64,000 bases of DNA from Streptomyces sp. XD-27 (GTDB taxonomy: Bacteria > Actinomycetota > Actinomycetes > Streptomycetales > Streptomycetaceae): assembly GCF_030553055.1 (NCBI RefSeq), contig NZ_CP130713.1, forward strand, positions 3,782,001-3,846,000. The letters are read 5' to 3'. This document shows, piece by piece, positions 56,835 through 64,000 of the stretch. The notes under the pieces are model-generated. The model worked only from the letters and a program-made list of their open reading frames with translations. It did no database searches and was not told the DNA's origin. Every line of letters starts with the position of its first letter. Position 1 is the stretch's first letter. The position numbers were made by a program, and so were the translations under genes.

Positions 56835-59570
56835 TTACGCGTACGCGTGCTTGGCGCCCGGCAGCGGCTGCTCCGCCCAGATGATCTTGCCTTCCGGCGT
56901 GTACCGGGTGCCCCATCGCTCCGCGTACTGCGAGACCAGGAACAGCCCTCGCCCGCCCTCATCCGTGGTCGCCGCGTACCGCAGATGCGGCGAGGTGCTG
57001 CCGGCGTCCGACACCTCGCAGATCAGGGTCCGGTCGTACAGCAGCCGTACCCGGATCGGACCCGCCGCGTGCCGGATGGCGTTGGTGATCAGCTCGCTGA
57101 GGATCAGCCCGGTGGTGAACGCGAGCTCCGCCAGCCCCCACCCGGCGAGGGTGCCGGCCACCGCCGCCCGCATGGCCGCGACCTCCGCCGGATCCGACGC
57201 CACCTGCCACTGGGCGATCCGCTCGGCCGGAAGCGCCCGCGTACGGGCCACGATCAGAGCGACGTCGTCGCCGGGCCGGTCGGGGAGCAGCTCGCCGAGC
57301 ACCGCCTGGCACGTCTCCTCCGGGTCGCGACCCACCGGCTCCGCCGACTCCGCGGCCCCCGCCGAGTGCGCGGTCCCCACCGCCCCCGCCGAGGCCGCGG
57401 CATCCGGCTCCGCCAGGGACGCGCGCAGCAGCTCCAGGCCCTCGTCGATGTCCCGGTCGCGCTTCTCGACGAGCCCGTCGGTGTACAGCACCAGGCTGCT
57501 GCCCTCGGGCAGTTCGAACTCGGCCGTCTCGAAGGGCAGCCCGCCGAGGCCCAGCGGCGGCCCGCTGGGCAGGTCCACGAACTCCACCTTCCCGTCCGGG
57601 TGCACCAGCGCGGGCGGCAGATGCCCGGCCCGCGCCATCGTGCAGCGCCGGGACACCGGGTCGTAGATCGCGTACAGGCAGGTCGCACCGGTGACCGCCT
57701 TGGCGGAGCCCTCCTGCTCCGCGTCCTCCCGGTCGATCCGGGCGATCAGCTCGTCCAGATGGGACAGCAGTTCGTCCGGCGGCATGTCGAGGGCGGAGAA
57801 GTTGTGCACGGCGGTGCGGAGCCGGCCCATGGTCGCGGCGGCGTGCAGGCCGTGGCCGACGACGTCCCCGACGACGAGGGCCACCCGCGCGCCCGGCAGC
57901 GGAATGACGTCGAACCAGTCGCCGCCGACGCCCGACTGGGCGGGCAGATAGCGGTAGGCGACGTCGAGCGCGCTCTGCTGGGGCAGCACCCGGGGCAGCA
58001 GGCTGCGCTGGAGCGTCACCGCCATGGTGTGCTCGCGCGTGTAGCGGCGGGCGTTGTCGATGCTGACCGCCGCGCGCGCCACCAGTTCCTCGGCCAGCGA
58101 CAGGTCCTCGTCGTCGAACGGGTCCGGCTTCTGGGACCGCCAGAAGCTCGCCACGCCCAGCACCACACCACGCGCGCGGAGCGGCACGGCGATCATCGAG
58201 TGGATGCCGAACGCGACGATCTCGCGGGCCTTGCCGGGGTCCTGCGACTGCCACCCGCCATACGCGGCCAGATCGGGCTCGATGGCCGCCGTGCCGTTGT
58301 CGTAGCTCCAGCCCTGCGGGGTGGTCGGTACGAAGTCGATCAGCTTGCCGAGCGGGAAGAGCGGGGCGTCGTCGCGCACACCGCACACGGCCGTACGGCG
58401 CAGCGCCGCCCGCTCCTCCGGCTCCTCGCCATGCAGCACGGCGTCGGACAGGTCGACGGTGACGTAGTCGGCGACGCGCCGCACCGCGTACGCGGCCAGC
58501 TCCTCGGCCGTGCGCGCCACATCGAGCCCGGTGCCGATCCGCACGCTCGCGTCGTAGAGGGTCTTGAGCCGCTTGCGGGCCAGGTCGACGGAGTCGGACA
58601 GCTGCTGGAGCTCGGTGGTGTCGCGCAGGGTGGCGACGCTGCCGGGCGGGCCGCCGTGCCGGTCGGTGGGCCGGTGGCTGACCGACAGCAGCCGGTCCCC
58701 CGCGACGTGCACCTCGTCGGTGGTGGCGCGCCCCGAGACCAGCAGCGCGGCGGAGTACGGGGCCAGGCCCAGCTCGGCCACCCGCCGCCCCTCGGCGTCC
58801 GGCGGCAGGTCCAGCAGCCGGCGCGCCTCGTCGTTGGCGAGCACCAGCCGGCCGTCGCCGTCGACGATCAGCACCCCTTCGCGCACGGAGTGGAGCACCG
58901 CGTCGTGGTGCTCGTACATCCGCGTCATCTCGCCCGGGTCCAGGCCGTGGGTCTGCCGCCGCAGCCGCCTGCTGACCAGCGCGGTCCCGGCGGTGGCCAG
59001 CGCGAGCGCGGCGACCGCGGCGCCGATCACCAGCGGCAGCTGGCGGTCGACCACGTCGCCGACCCGCTCGACGGTGATCCCGGCGGCGACCAGGCCGACG
59101 ACCGTGCCGCGCTCGTCGGTGACCGGGACGACGGCCCGTACGGAGGGGCCGAGGGTGCCGGTGAAGGTCTCCACGACCGTCCGGCCGTGCTCGGCGGGCT
59201 CGATCGTGCCCATGAAGCGCCGGCCGATGTGTTCGGGGTTCGGGTGGGTCCAGCGGATGCCCTTCGGCGACATGACGACGACGAAGTCGACACCGGACGC
59301 CTCGCGCGCCGCCTCGGCGCGCCCCTGCAGAGCGGCGGTCGGGTCGGTGCCGTGCAGCGCGTCGACCAGCCCCGGGGAGCGCGCGAAGGTGGCGGCGACG
59401 GCGAGGGAGCGGTGCCGGGCCTCCTGCGTGCTGTCGTGCCGCGACTGGAGTACGAGGGCGACGACGGCGGCGACGACGACCAGCAGGACGACCGACACCT
59501 GGAGGACGAAGACCTGGCCCGCGACGGTCCGCACGCGGCGTCGCACTTCAGGTCCGTGGCCTCGGCTCAT
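56835..59570 (-). CDS. Membrane sensor PP2C phosphatase (Cache-PAS-GAF-SpoIIE-HATPase)
   Basis: A 911-residue multi-domain protein. Order: membrane helix (VFVLQVSVVLLVVVAAVVALVL), extracellular Cache-like sensor (about 45-170), second helix, PAS (VLHSVREGVLIVDGDGRLVLANDEARRLL), GAF (about 360-540), SpoIIE/PP2C phosphatase (GVGGDWFDVIPLPGARVALVVGDVVGHGLHAA, LVLYTDGLVEKR, GDDVALIV) and C-terminal HATPase (ILSELITNAIRHA, DEGGRGLFLVSQYAERWG). It combines a phosphatase and an anti-sigma-type kinase domain and probably controls an anti-sigma/anti-anti-sigma pathway; the partner is unknown. ATG 59570 chosen; 59618 is an in-frame alternative. Confidence 0.9.
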   Translation of the reverse strand: MSRGHGPEVRRRVRTVAGQVFVLQVSVVLLVVVAAVVALVLQSRHDSTQEARHRSLAVAATFARSPGLVDALHGTDPTAALQGRAEAAREASGVDFVVVMSPKGIRWTHPNPEHIGRRFMGTIEPAEHGRTVVETFTGTLGPSVRAVVPVTDERGTVVGLVAAGITVERVGDVVDRQLPLVIGAAVAALALATAGTALVSRRLRRQTHGLDPGEMTRMYEHHDAVLHSVREGVLIVDGDGRLVLANDEARRLLDLPPDAEGRRVAELGLAPYSAALLVSGRATTDEVHVAGDRLLSVSHRPTDRHGGPPGSVATLRDTTELQQLSDSVDLARKRLKTLYDASVRIGTGLDVARTAEELAAYAVRRVADYVTVDLSDAVLHGEEPEERAALRRTAVCGVRDDAPLFPLGKLIDFVPTTPQGWSYDNGTAAIEPDLAAYGGWQSQDPGKAREIVAFGIHSMIAVPLRARGVVLGVASFWRSQKPDPFDDEDLSLAEELVARAAVSIDNARRYTREHTMAVTLQRSLLPRVLPQQSALDVAYRYLPAQSGVGGDWFDVIPLPGARVALVVGDVVGHGLHAAATMGRLRTAVHNFSALDMPPDELLSHLDELIARIDREDAEQEGSAKAVTGATCLYAIYDPVSRRCTMARAGHLPPALVHPDGKVEFVDLPSGPPLGLGGLPFETAEFELPEGSSLVLYTDGLVEKRDRDIDEGLELLRASLAEPDAAASAGAVGTAHSAGAAESAEPVGRDPEETCQAVLGELLPDRPGDDVALIVARTRALPAERIAQWQVASDPAEVAAMRAAVAGTLAGWGLAELAFTTGLILSELITNAIRHAAGPIRVRLLYDRTLICEVSDAGSTSPHLRYAATTDEGGRGLFLVSQYAERWGTRYTPEGKIIWAEQPLPGAKHAYA

Positions 59571-60023
59571 CTGTGTGCGGGGGCGCCGACGGCCCGGGCG
59601 CACGCGTCCGTCTAACATCCCGCTACGCCGCGGCCGCGTCCCGTCGCGCCATGCGGCCAGGTTCGTGTGGGCGGTCCCGCTCGACCATGACGTTCCCCCG
59701 TTCAACGATGTCGTACCGGACATCCGATCCTGGCGGCGAAGTACCCCGGATCACAACAGGATCGGCGATCTCGGCAGCTTCATGCCCGAAGTTCCCCACC
59801 CGGACCGTACAGCAGGGCGGCTCAGCGCCACGTAAACCGCCCTTCTCGCACCCAGGGGCGAAATCCAGCCACCGACATACAACCTTCGGCCATCACCATG
59901 GGTCTCCTCTTCGCCGACCGCCGCCCTACCCGGCCTGAACCCCCGGCGAACCGCGGCGCTCCGGCACCCCCGTCAACTGTGGATGTCCCCCACGCATCCC
60001 CGCATGCCGCAGGAGAACTCCGC
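59571..60023. other. Divergent intergenic region
   Basis: About 450 nt between the phosphatase and the FG-GAP protein. It contains both promoters presumably; I see no further gene, RNA or strong hairpin. Confidence 0.5.
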
Positions 60024-61481
60024 GTGCACAAGCACCACCGCATCGCCCTCGCTGCCGCCGCCGTGGCCGCCCTCACCGGCGGGCTGCTCACGGCCGTCGC
60101 GGGCCAGGCCGCCGCCGCCCCGACCGGCGTCCAGGGCGACTTCGACCACGACGGATTCCGCGACCTCGCGGTCTCCTCCCCGTACGCGAGCGTCGCCGGA
60201 CAGGCCCAGGCCGGGCAGATCACGATCCTGTACGGGTCGCAGGACGGCGCCGGGGCCACCCGCCGCGCCACCATCACCCAGAACTCGGCGGGCGTCCCCG
60301 GCACCGCCGAGAAGGGCGACTCCTTCGGCGCCACCACCCACGCCGGCGACTTCAACGGCGACGGCTACGCCGACCTCGCCGTCGGCGCGCCCGGCGAGGA
60401 CGTCGCCGGCGACACCGACGGCGGCACCACCGAGATCATCTGGGGCTCGGCCACCGGCCTGTCCGGCGGCACCACCATCGCCGACCCGGCGCCGCACGAC
60501 CACGACCGCTTCGGCACGGCCGTCGCCGCGGGCGACTTCGACGGCGACGCGAAGACCGACCTGGTCGTCGGCGACTCCTCCGCCACCCTCCGCCTCTTCA
60601 AGGGCGGCATCGCCAAGTCCGGTACGGCGGGCTCCAAGGCGGCCGTCAGCACGCCGATCCTCGGCGGCGGCGACGCGGGCGCGATCAGCCTCACCCCCGG
60701 TGACGTGAACGCCGACGGCAGGACGGACCTCGTGGTCAACGGCGTCGAGGGCACCAACTCCGGCGAGTACCTCTACAACGCCAACTACTACCTGCCCGGC
60801 ACCGCCTCCGGCCTCGGCTCGGGCGACGCGATGAAGCTGCCCGCCGGCGTCATCACCGCCATCGGCGACGTCAACGGCGACGGCTACGGCGACCTGGTCA
60901 CCGGCCTGCACTGGGACGACACCGTGCCCGGCACCACGAAGGGCGGCAAGGTGACCGTCCGGTACGGCTCGGCGAGCGGCCCGTCCGGCGACACCGCCGC
61001 CATCACCCAGGACTCCGGCGCCATCCCCGGCAGCTCGGAGACGGGCGACTCCTTCGGCTGGGAGGTCACGCTCGGGGACGTCAACGGCGACTCCATCCAG
61101 GACCTGGCCATCGGCGCCCCCGCCGAGGACCTCGGGAGCGCCACCGAGACCGGCGCCGTCACCGTCGTCTACGGCTCGACCGGCGGCCTGGACACCACCA
61201 CCGGCGTGCAGTACTTCCAGCAGGACACCGAGGGCGTGCCGGGCTCCAACGAGGGTTACGACCACTTCGGCGGGGAGGTCTTCCTCTCCGACGTCACCGG
61301 TGACGGCAAGGCGGATCTGACGATCGGTGCGAACGGCGAGAACGACGGCAACGGCGCGGTCGTCGCGCTCCGTTCGGACGGCACGCGGATCGTCACGGCC
61401 GGAGCGCGCTCTTACGCACCGTCAGCGGTCGGCGTGAGCACGGCGGGCTACCCGCAGTTCGGCAGCGTCATCTCGGGCTGA
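60024..61481 (+). CDS. Secreted FG-GAP repeat protein
   Basis: A 485-residue exported protein from GTG 60024 (GGAG upstream). Signal peptide HKHHRIALAAAAVAALTGGLLTAVAGQAAAA, then about seven FG-GAP/integrin-alpha-like blades, each with a Ca-binding loop such as DFDHDGFRDLAVS, DFNGDGYADLAVG, DVNGDGYGDLVTG, DVNGDSIQDLAIG and DVTGDGKADLTIG. A calcium-stabilised extracellular beta-propeller; partner unknown. A hairpin follows. Confidence 0.92.
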   Translation: MHKHHRIALAAAAVAALTGGLLTAVAGQAAAAPTGVQGDFDHDGFRDLAVSSPYASVAGQAQAGQITILYGSQDGAGATRRATITQNSAGVPGTAEKGDSFGATTHAGDFNGDGYADLAVGAPGEDVAGDTDGGTTEIIWGSATGLSGGTTIADPAPHDHDRFGTAVAAGDFDGDAKTDLVVGDSSATLRLFKGGIAKSGTAGSKAAVSTPILGGGDAGAISLTPGDVNADGRTDLVVNGVEGTNSGEYLYNANYYLPGTASGLGSGDAMKLPAGVITAIGDVNGDGYGDLVTGLHWDDTVPGTTKGGKVTVRYGSASGPSGDTAAITQDSGAIPGSSETGDSFGWEVTLGDVNGDSIQDLAIGAPAEDLGSATETGAVTVVYGSTGGLDTTTGVQYFQQDTEGVPGSNEGYDHFGGEVFLSDVTGDGKADLTIGANGENDGNGAVVALRSDGTRIVTAGARSYAPSAVGVSTAGYPQFGSVISG

Positions 61482-61489
61482 CACCACCC

Positions 61490-61535
61490 GGCACCACCGG
61501 TAGCCGGCACCACCGGTAGTCGGCACAACGGTTGG
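61490..61535. repeat. Short tandem repeat after the FG-GAP gene
   Basis: CGGCACCACCGGTAG appears twice exactly and once degenerated between the stop and the terminator. Confidence 0.55.
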
Positions 61536-61582
61536 TGCGAACCCCCCAGGGTTCCCCTAAGGGATGTCACAGCTCGGCCGCA

Positions 61583-61612
61583 ATGCCGGGCCTGTTACCG
61601 CAGGCCCGGCAT
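61583..61612 (+). terminator. FG-GAP gene terminator
   Basis: ATGCCGGGCCTG (61583-61594) and CAGGCCCGGCAT (61601-61612), 6-nt loop. Confidence 0.65.
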
Positions 61613-61643
61613 AGCGGACCCGGCGACCAGGTACGTTCGAATC

Positions 61644-62732
61644 GTGGCTGGATTCAGGATGGGACGTGGACGGGACTCCCGCTCCACGCAACAGGGGCCG
61701 CAGGGCCAGCCGGGGCACTACCCCGGGCAGCAACCACCGCGAGCGCCGTACGGGCAGCAGACCCCGCCCGGCGCTCCGTACGGCGGACCGCAGGCCCCGC
61801 GCGGCGGCGCTCCGTACGGCGGCGGCGGTCAGGCCCCGTACGGCGGCGCACCCCAGGCCCCGCGCGGCGGTCAGGCTCCGTACGGTCGGCAGCAGGGCGG
61901 ACCGCGGCCTCCGTACGGCGGACAGCCGCAGTGGTCGCCGCAGGACGACGGGCCGGAGTACTTCGACGGCCAGGACGGCCAGGACCCGTACCGCGACGGC
62001 CACGACCCGTACCGCGCGCACGGCGCCCCCGGCGGCCACCCCGGCGGTGACCCCGGACAGACCCAGCAGTTCAGCCTGGGCGAGGCGCCCGACTACGACC
62101 CGTACGGCCGCCAGGACCCGGGCCCGGGATACGCCCCCGACCCGTACGGCGACGACTACGGCACGGGCGGGCCCGCGGGCCCGCCGCCCGGCCCCCGCCT
62201 GCACTGGAAGGACCTGCTGCGCGGCATCGTGCTGCGCCCGGCGGACACCTTCTGGCGGATGCGGGACCACGCGATGTGGGGTCCGGCGCTGATCGTCACG
62301 TTCGTCTACGGCCTGCTCGCGGTCTTCGGCTTCGACAAGGCCCGCGAGGACGTGCTGAACGCGTCGATGTCGAACAGCATCCCGGCGATGGCCTGCACCG
62401 GTGTGGCGATGGTGCTCGGCGGCCTCGTGCTGGGCGCGGTCACCCACACCCTGGCCCGCCAGCTCGGCGGCGACGGCATGTGGGCGCCGACGATCGGCCT
62501 GTCGATGCTGATCATGTCGGTCACGGACGCGCCGCGACTGCTGTTCGCGATGTTCCTGGGCGGCGACAGCCTGTTCGTGCAGGCGCTGGGCTGGGCGACG
62601 TGGGTGGCGGCGGGTGCGCTGTTCACCTCGATGGTGAGCAAGTCGCACGACCTGCCGTGGCCGAAGGCGCTGGGGGCGTCGTCGATCCAGCTGATAGGGC
62701 TGCTGAGCCTGCTCAAGCTGGGCACGCTGTAG
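61644..62732 (+). CDS. Yip1-domain membrane protein with Gly/Pro/Gln-rich N-terminus
   Basis: A 362-residue protein: about 190 residues of PYGG/GQAP repeats, then a Yip1-family membrane domain (KDLLRGIVLRPADTFWRMRDHAMWGPALIVTFVYG and four further helices, APTIGLSMLIMSVTDAPRLLFAMFLGG, ALGASSIQLIGLLSLLKLG). The cytoplasmic disordered N-terminus resembles repeat-rich tails of other Streptomyces membrane proteins. Function unknown. GTG 61644 has no clear ribosome-binding site; leaderless translation is possible. Confidence 0.85.
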   Translation: MAGFRMGRGRDSRSTQQGPQGQPGHYPGQQPPRAPYGQQTPPGAPYGGPQAPRGGAPYGGGGQAPYGGAPQAPRGGQAPYGRQQGGPRPPYGGQPQWSPQDDGPEYFDGQDGQDPYRDGHDPYRAHGAPGGHPGGDPGQTQQFSLGEAPDYDPYGRQDPGPGYAPDPYGDDYGTGGPAGPPPGPRLHWKDLLRGIVLRPADTFWRMRDHAMWGPALIVTFVYGLLAVFGFDKAREDVLNASMSNSIPAMACTGVAMVLGGLVLGAVTHTLARQLGGDGMWAPTIGLSMLIMSVTDAPRLLFAMFLGGDSLFVQALGWATWVAAGALFTSMVSKSHDLPWPKALGASSIQLIGLLSLLKLGTL

Positions 62733-62748
62733 CGGGCGAACGCAGCCG

Positions 62749-62791
62749 AACGCGAAAGGACCCCGGCGGGAAGCCGGGGTCCTTTCGCGTT
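62749..62791. terminator. Strong bidirectional terminator
   Basis: Nineteen-base perfect stem (62749-62767 with 62773-62791; core GAAAGGACCCCGGC) and loop GGGAA, between convergent genes. Confidence 0.87.
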
Positions 62792-62835
62792 ATGCGTTTG
62801 TGCTCGCTGCCGCTGCCCTTAGGCGCCGCTGCCCC

Positions 62836-63333
62836 TCAGGCGTCGAGGATCTGCCCCGGGCGCCGGACGACGGGGGGCTCGACGCTCCACGGGAAGTTGA
62901 TCCAGTCGTCGGTCCGCTTCCACACGTACTCGCACTTCACGAGGGAGTGCGACTTCTCGTAGATCACGGCGCTGCGTACGTCGGCGACGGTGCCGACGCA
63001 GAAGTCGTGGACGAGCTTGAGCGTCTTGCCGGTGTCGGCGACGTCGTCGGCGATCAGGACCTTCTTGTCGGAGAAGTCGATCGCATTCGGGACGGGCGCC
63101 AGCATGACGGGCATCTCCAGGGTCGTCCCCACGCCCGTGTAGAACTCCACGTTCACCAGGTGGATGTTCTTGCAGTCCAGCGCGTAGGCCAGCCCGCCGG
63201 CGACGAAGACACCGCCCCGCGCGATGGACAGCACGATGTCGGGCTCGAACCCGTCGTCGGCGATCGTCTGCGCCAGCTCGCGGATGGCGCCGCCGAAGCG
63301 CTCGTAGGTGAGGTTCTCTCGTACGTCACTCAT
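62836..63333 (-). CDS. Phosphoribosyltransferase (purine PRT family)
   Basis: A 165-residue type I PRTase: DIVLSIARGGVFVAGGLAYALD, PRPP loop VLIADDVADTGKTL and an aromatic C-terminal WINFPWSVEPP, resembling xanthine/guanine phosphoribosyltransferases. It salvages a purine base using PRPP. ATG 63333 is 5 nt after the dcd stop; the pair form an operon. Confidence 0.88.
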   Translation of the reverse strand: MSDVRENLTYERFGGAIRELAQTIADDGFEPDIVLSIARGGVFVAGGLAYALDCKNIHLVNVEFYTGVGTTLEMPVMLAPVPNAIDFSDKKVLIADDVADTGKTLKLVHDFCVGTVADVRSAVIYEKSHSLVKCEYVWKRTDDWINFPWSVEPPVVRRPGQILDA

Positions 63334-63338
63334 GCCAG

Positions 63339-63914
63339 TCACACCTGCGTCCGGTGGAATTTCAGAAACGAGCGCGAGGGCGTGGGGCCACGCTGCCCCT
63401 GGTACCGGGAGCCGTACCGCGTGGAGCCGTAGGGGTGCTCGGCGGGCGAGGTCAGCTGGAACATGCACAGCTGCCCGATCTTCATCCCCGGCCACAGCTT
63501 GATGGGCAGCGTCGCGACGTTCGACAGCTCCAGGGTGACGTGCCCGGAGAACCCCGGGTCGATGAACCCGGCGGTCGAGTGCGTCAGCAGCCCCAGCCGC
63601 CCCAGGCTGGACTTGCCCTCCAGCCGGGAGGCGATGTCGTCGGGCAGGGTGATGACCTCGTAGGTCGAGGCGAGCACGAACTCCCCGGGGTGCAGGATGA
63701 ACGGCTCATCGCCCTCCGGCTCGACCAGCCGCGTCAGGTCGGCCTGCTCGACGGCGGGGTCGATGTGCGGATAGCGGTGGTTCTCGAACACCCGGAAGAA
63801 GCGGTCGAGCCGCACATCGATGCTCGACGGCTGAACCATGTCCGGGTCGTACGGATCGATCCGCACCCGCCCGGCGTCGATCTGGGCGCGGATGTCCTTG
63901 TCAGAGAGAAGCAC
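63339..63914 (-). CDS. dcd: dCTP deaminase
   Basis: A 191-residue enzyme deaminating dCTP to dUTP. Motifs: [56 protein letters not shown] (active-site Glu and substrate loop) and a C-terminal [18 protein letters not shown] start 63914; a TATCCT element 7-12 nt upstream suggests leaderless transcription. First gene of the operon with the PRTase. Confidence 0.95.
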   Translation of the reverse strand: MLLSDKDIRAQIDAGRVRIDPYDPDMVQPSSIDVRLDRFFRVFENHRYPHIDPAVEQADLTRLVEPEGDEPFILHPGEFVLASTYEVITLPDDIASRLEGKSSLGRLGLLTHSTAGFIDPGFSGHVTLELSNVATLPIKLWPGMKIGQLCMFQLTSPAEHPYGSTRYGSRYQGQRGPTPSRSFLKFHRTQV

Positions 63915-64000
63915 GGGACGAGGATACGCAAACGACGCGGACACCGCGGGCCCGCCCCAACGCGGACACCGCGTCCCGCGCGATTCCCACCGCTTCACCG

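Noticed and set aside
63915..64000. tRNA gene upstream of dcd
   Set aside because: The sequence has a repeated GCGGTGTCCGCG but no cloverleaf or T-loop.

Overview
The base composition (well above 65% G+C), frequent GTG starts, Gly/Ala/Pro-rich linkers, TTA used only rarely as a leucine codon, WhiJ/Scr1-type regulators paired with DUF397 proteins, and HspR/HAIR control of heat-shock genes all point to a Streptomyces chromosome. purA, fbaA-pyrE, clpB, the dnaK-grpE-dnaJ-hspR operon and dcd in this neighbourhood, plus a perfect parS palindrome (26518-26533), place the window in the conserved core that in Streptomyces lies around oriC. No rRNA, tRNA or CRISPR array was seen.

Layout. 1-8.1 kb: three paralogous membrane Ser/Thr protein kinases, one with a tandem extracytoplasmic repeat domain and two with PQQ-type propellers (one frameshifted). 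8.1-10.5 kb: DUF2000, a YbaK-like deacylase divergent from an XRE-cupin regulator across a 30-bp near-palindrome, and a Uma2 protein. 10.5-15.2 kb is an accessory island: an IS5-family element carrying an extra gene between its ends, a small secreted protein with an EndoU-like signature followed by a candidate immunity gene, a three-gene micro-operon under a palindromic operator, and an XRE/DUF397 pair. 15.2-19.3 kb: purA (frameshifted), a diacylglycerol-kinase-like protein, a P450. 19.3-22.9 kb: a complete tryptophan-to-anthranilate (kynurenine) operon. 23-36 kb: DUF3151, MFS transporter, fbaA, parS, pyrE, aldose epimerase, an SRPBCC membrane protein, a membrane aminopropyltransferase with DUF2617, an aminotransferase, a membrane glycosyltransferase and YbjN. 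36-40.7 kb: clpB under a HAIR operator, small redox/cupin genes and a deletion scar. 40.7-50 kb: secreted amidase-like protein, a TetR/serine hydrolase pair, a GNAT gene and a rearranged partial copy of it, M20 amidohydrolase, a second XRE/DUF397/ATP-binding cluster and a second Uma2. 50-54.5 kb: hspR, dnaJ, grpE, dnaK with two HAIR operators. 54.5-64 kb: Fe-S oxidoreductase, PP2C/GAF/PAS sensor, FG-GAP secreted protein, Yip1-like membrane protein, phosphoribosyltransferase and dcd.

Two themes cut across the window. Four genes (second kinase, purA, serine hydrolase, M20 hydrolase) are each broken by the apparent loss of one base from a G/C homopolymer. Because purA is a housekeeping gene, assembly or sequencing error is the likeliest common cause. 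Several otherwise ordinary enzymes carry in-frame low-complexity or tandem-repeat insertions. The strongest candidate for an undescribed system is the secreted nuclease-like protein plus immunity candidate at 12.1-13.1 kb, beside the IS element with its passenger gene.
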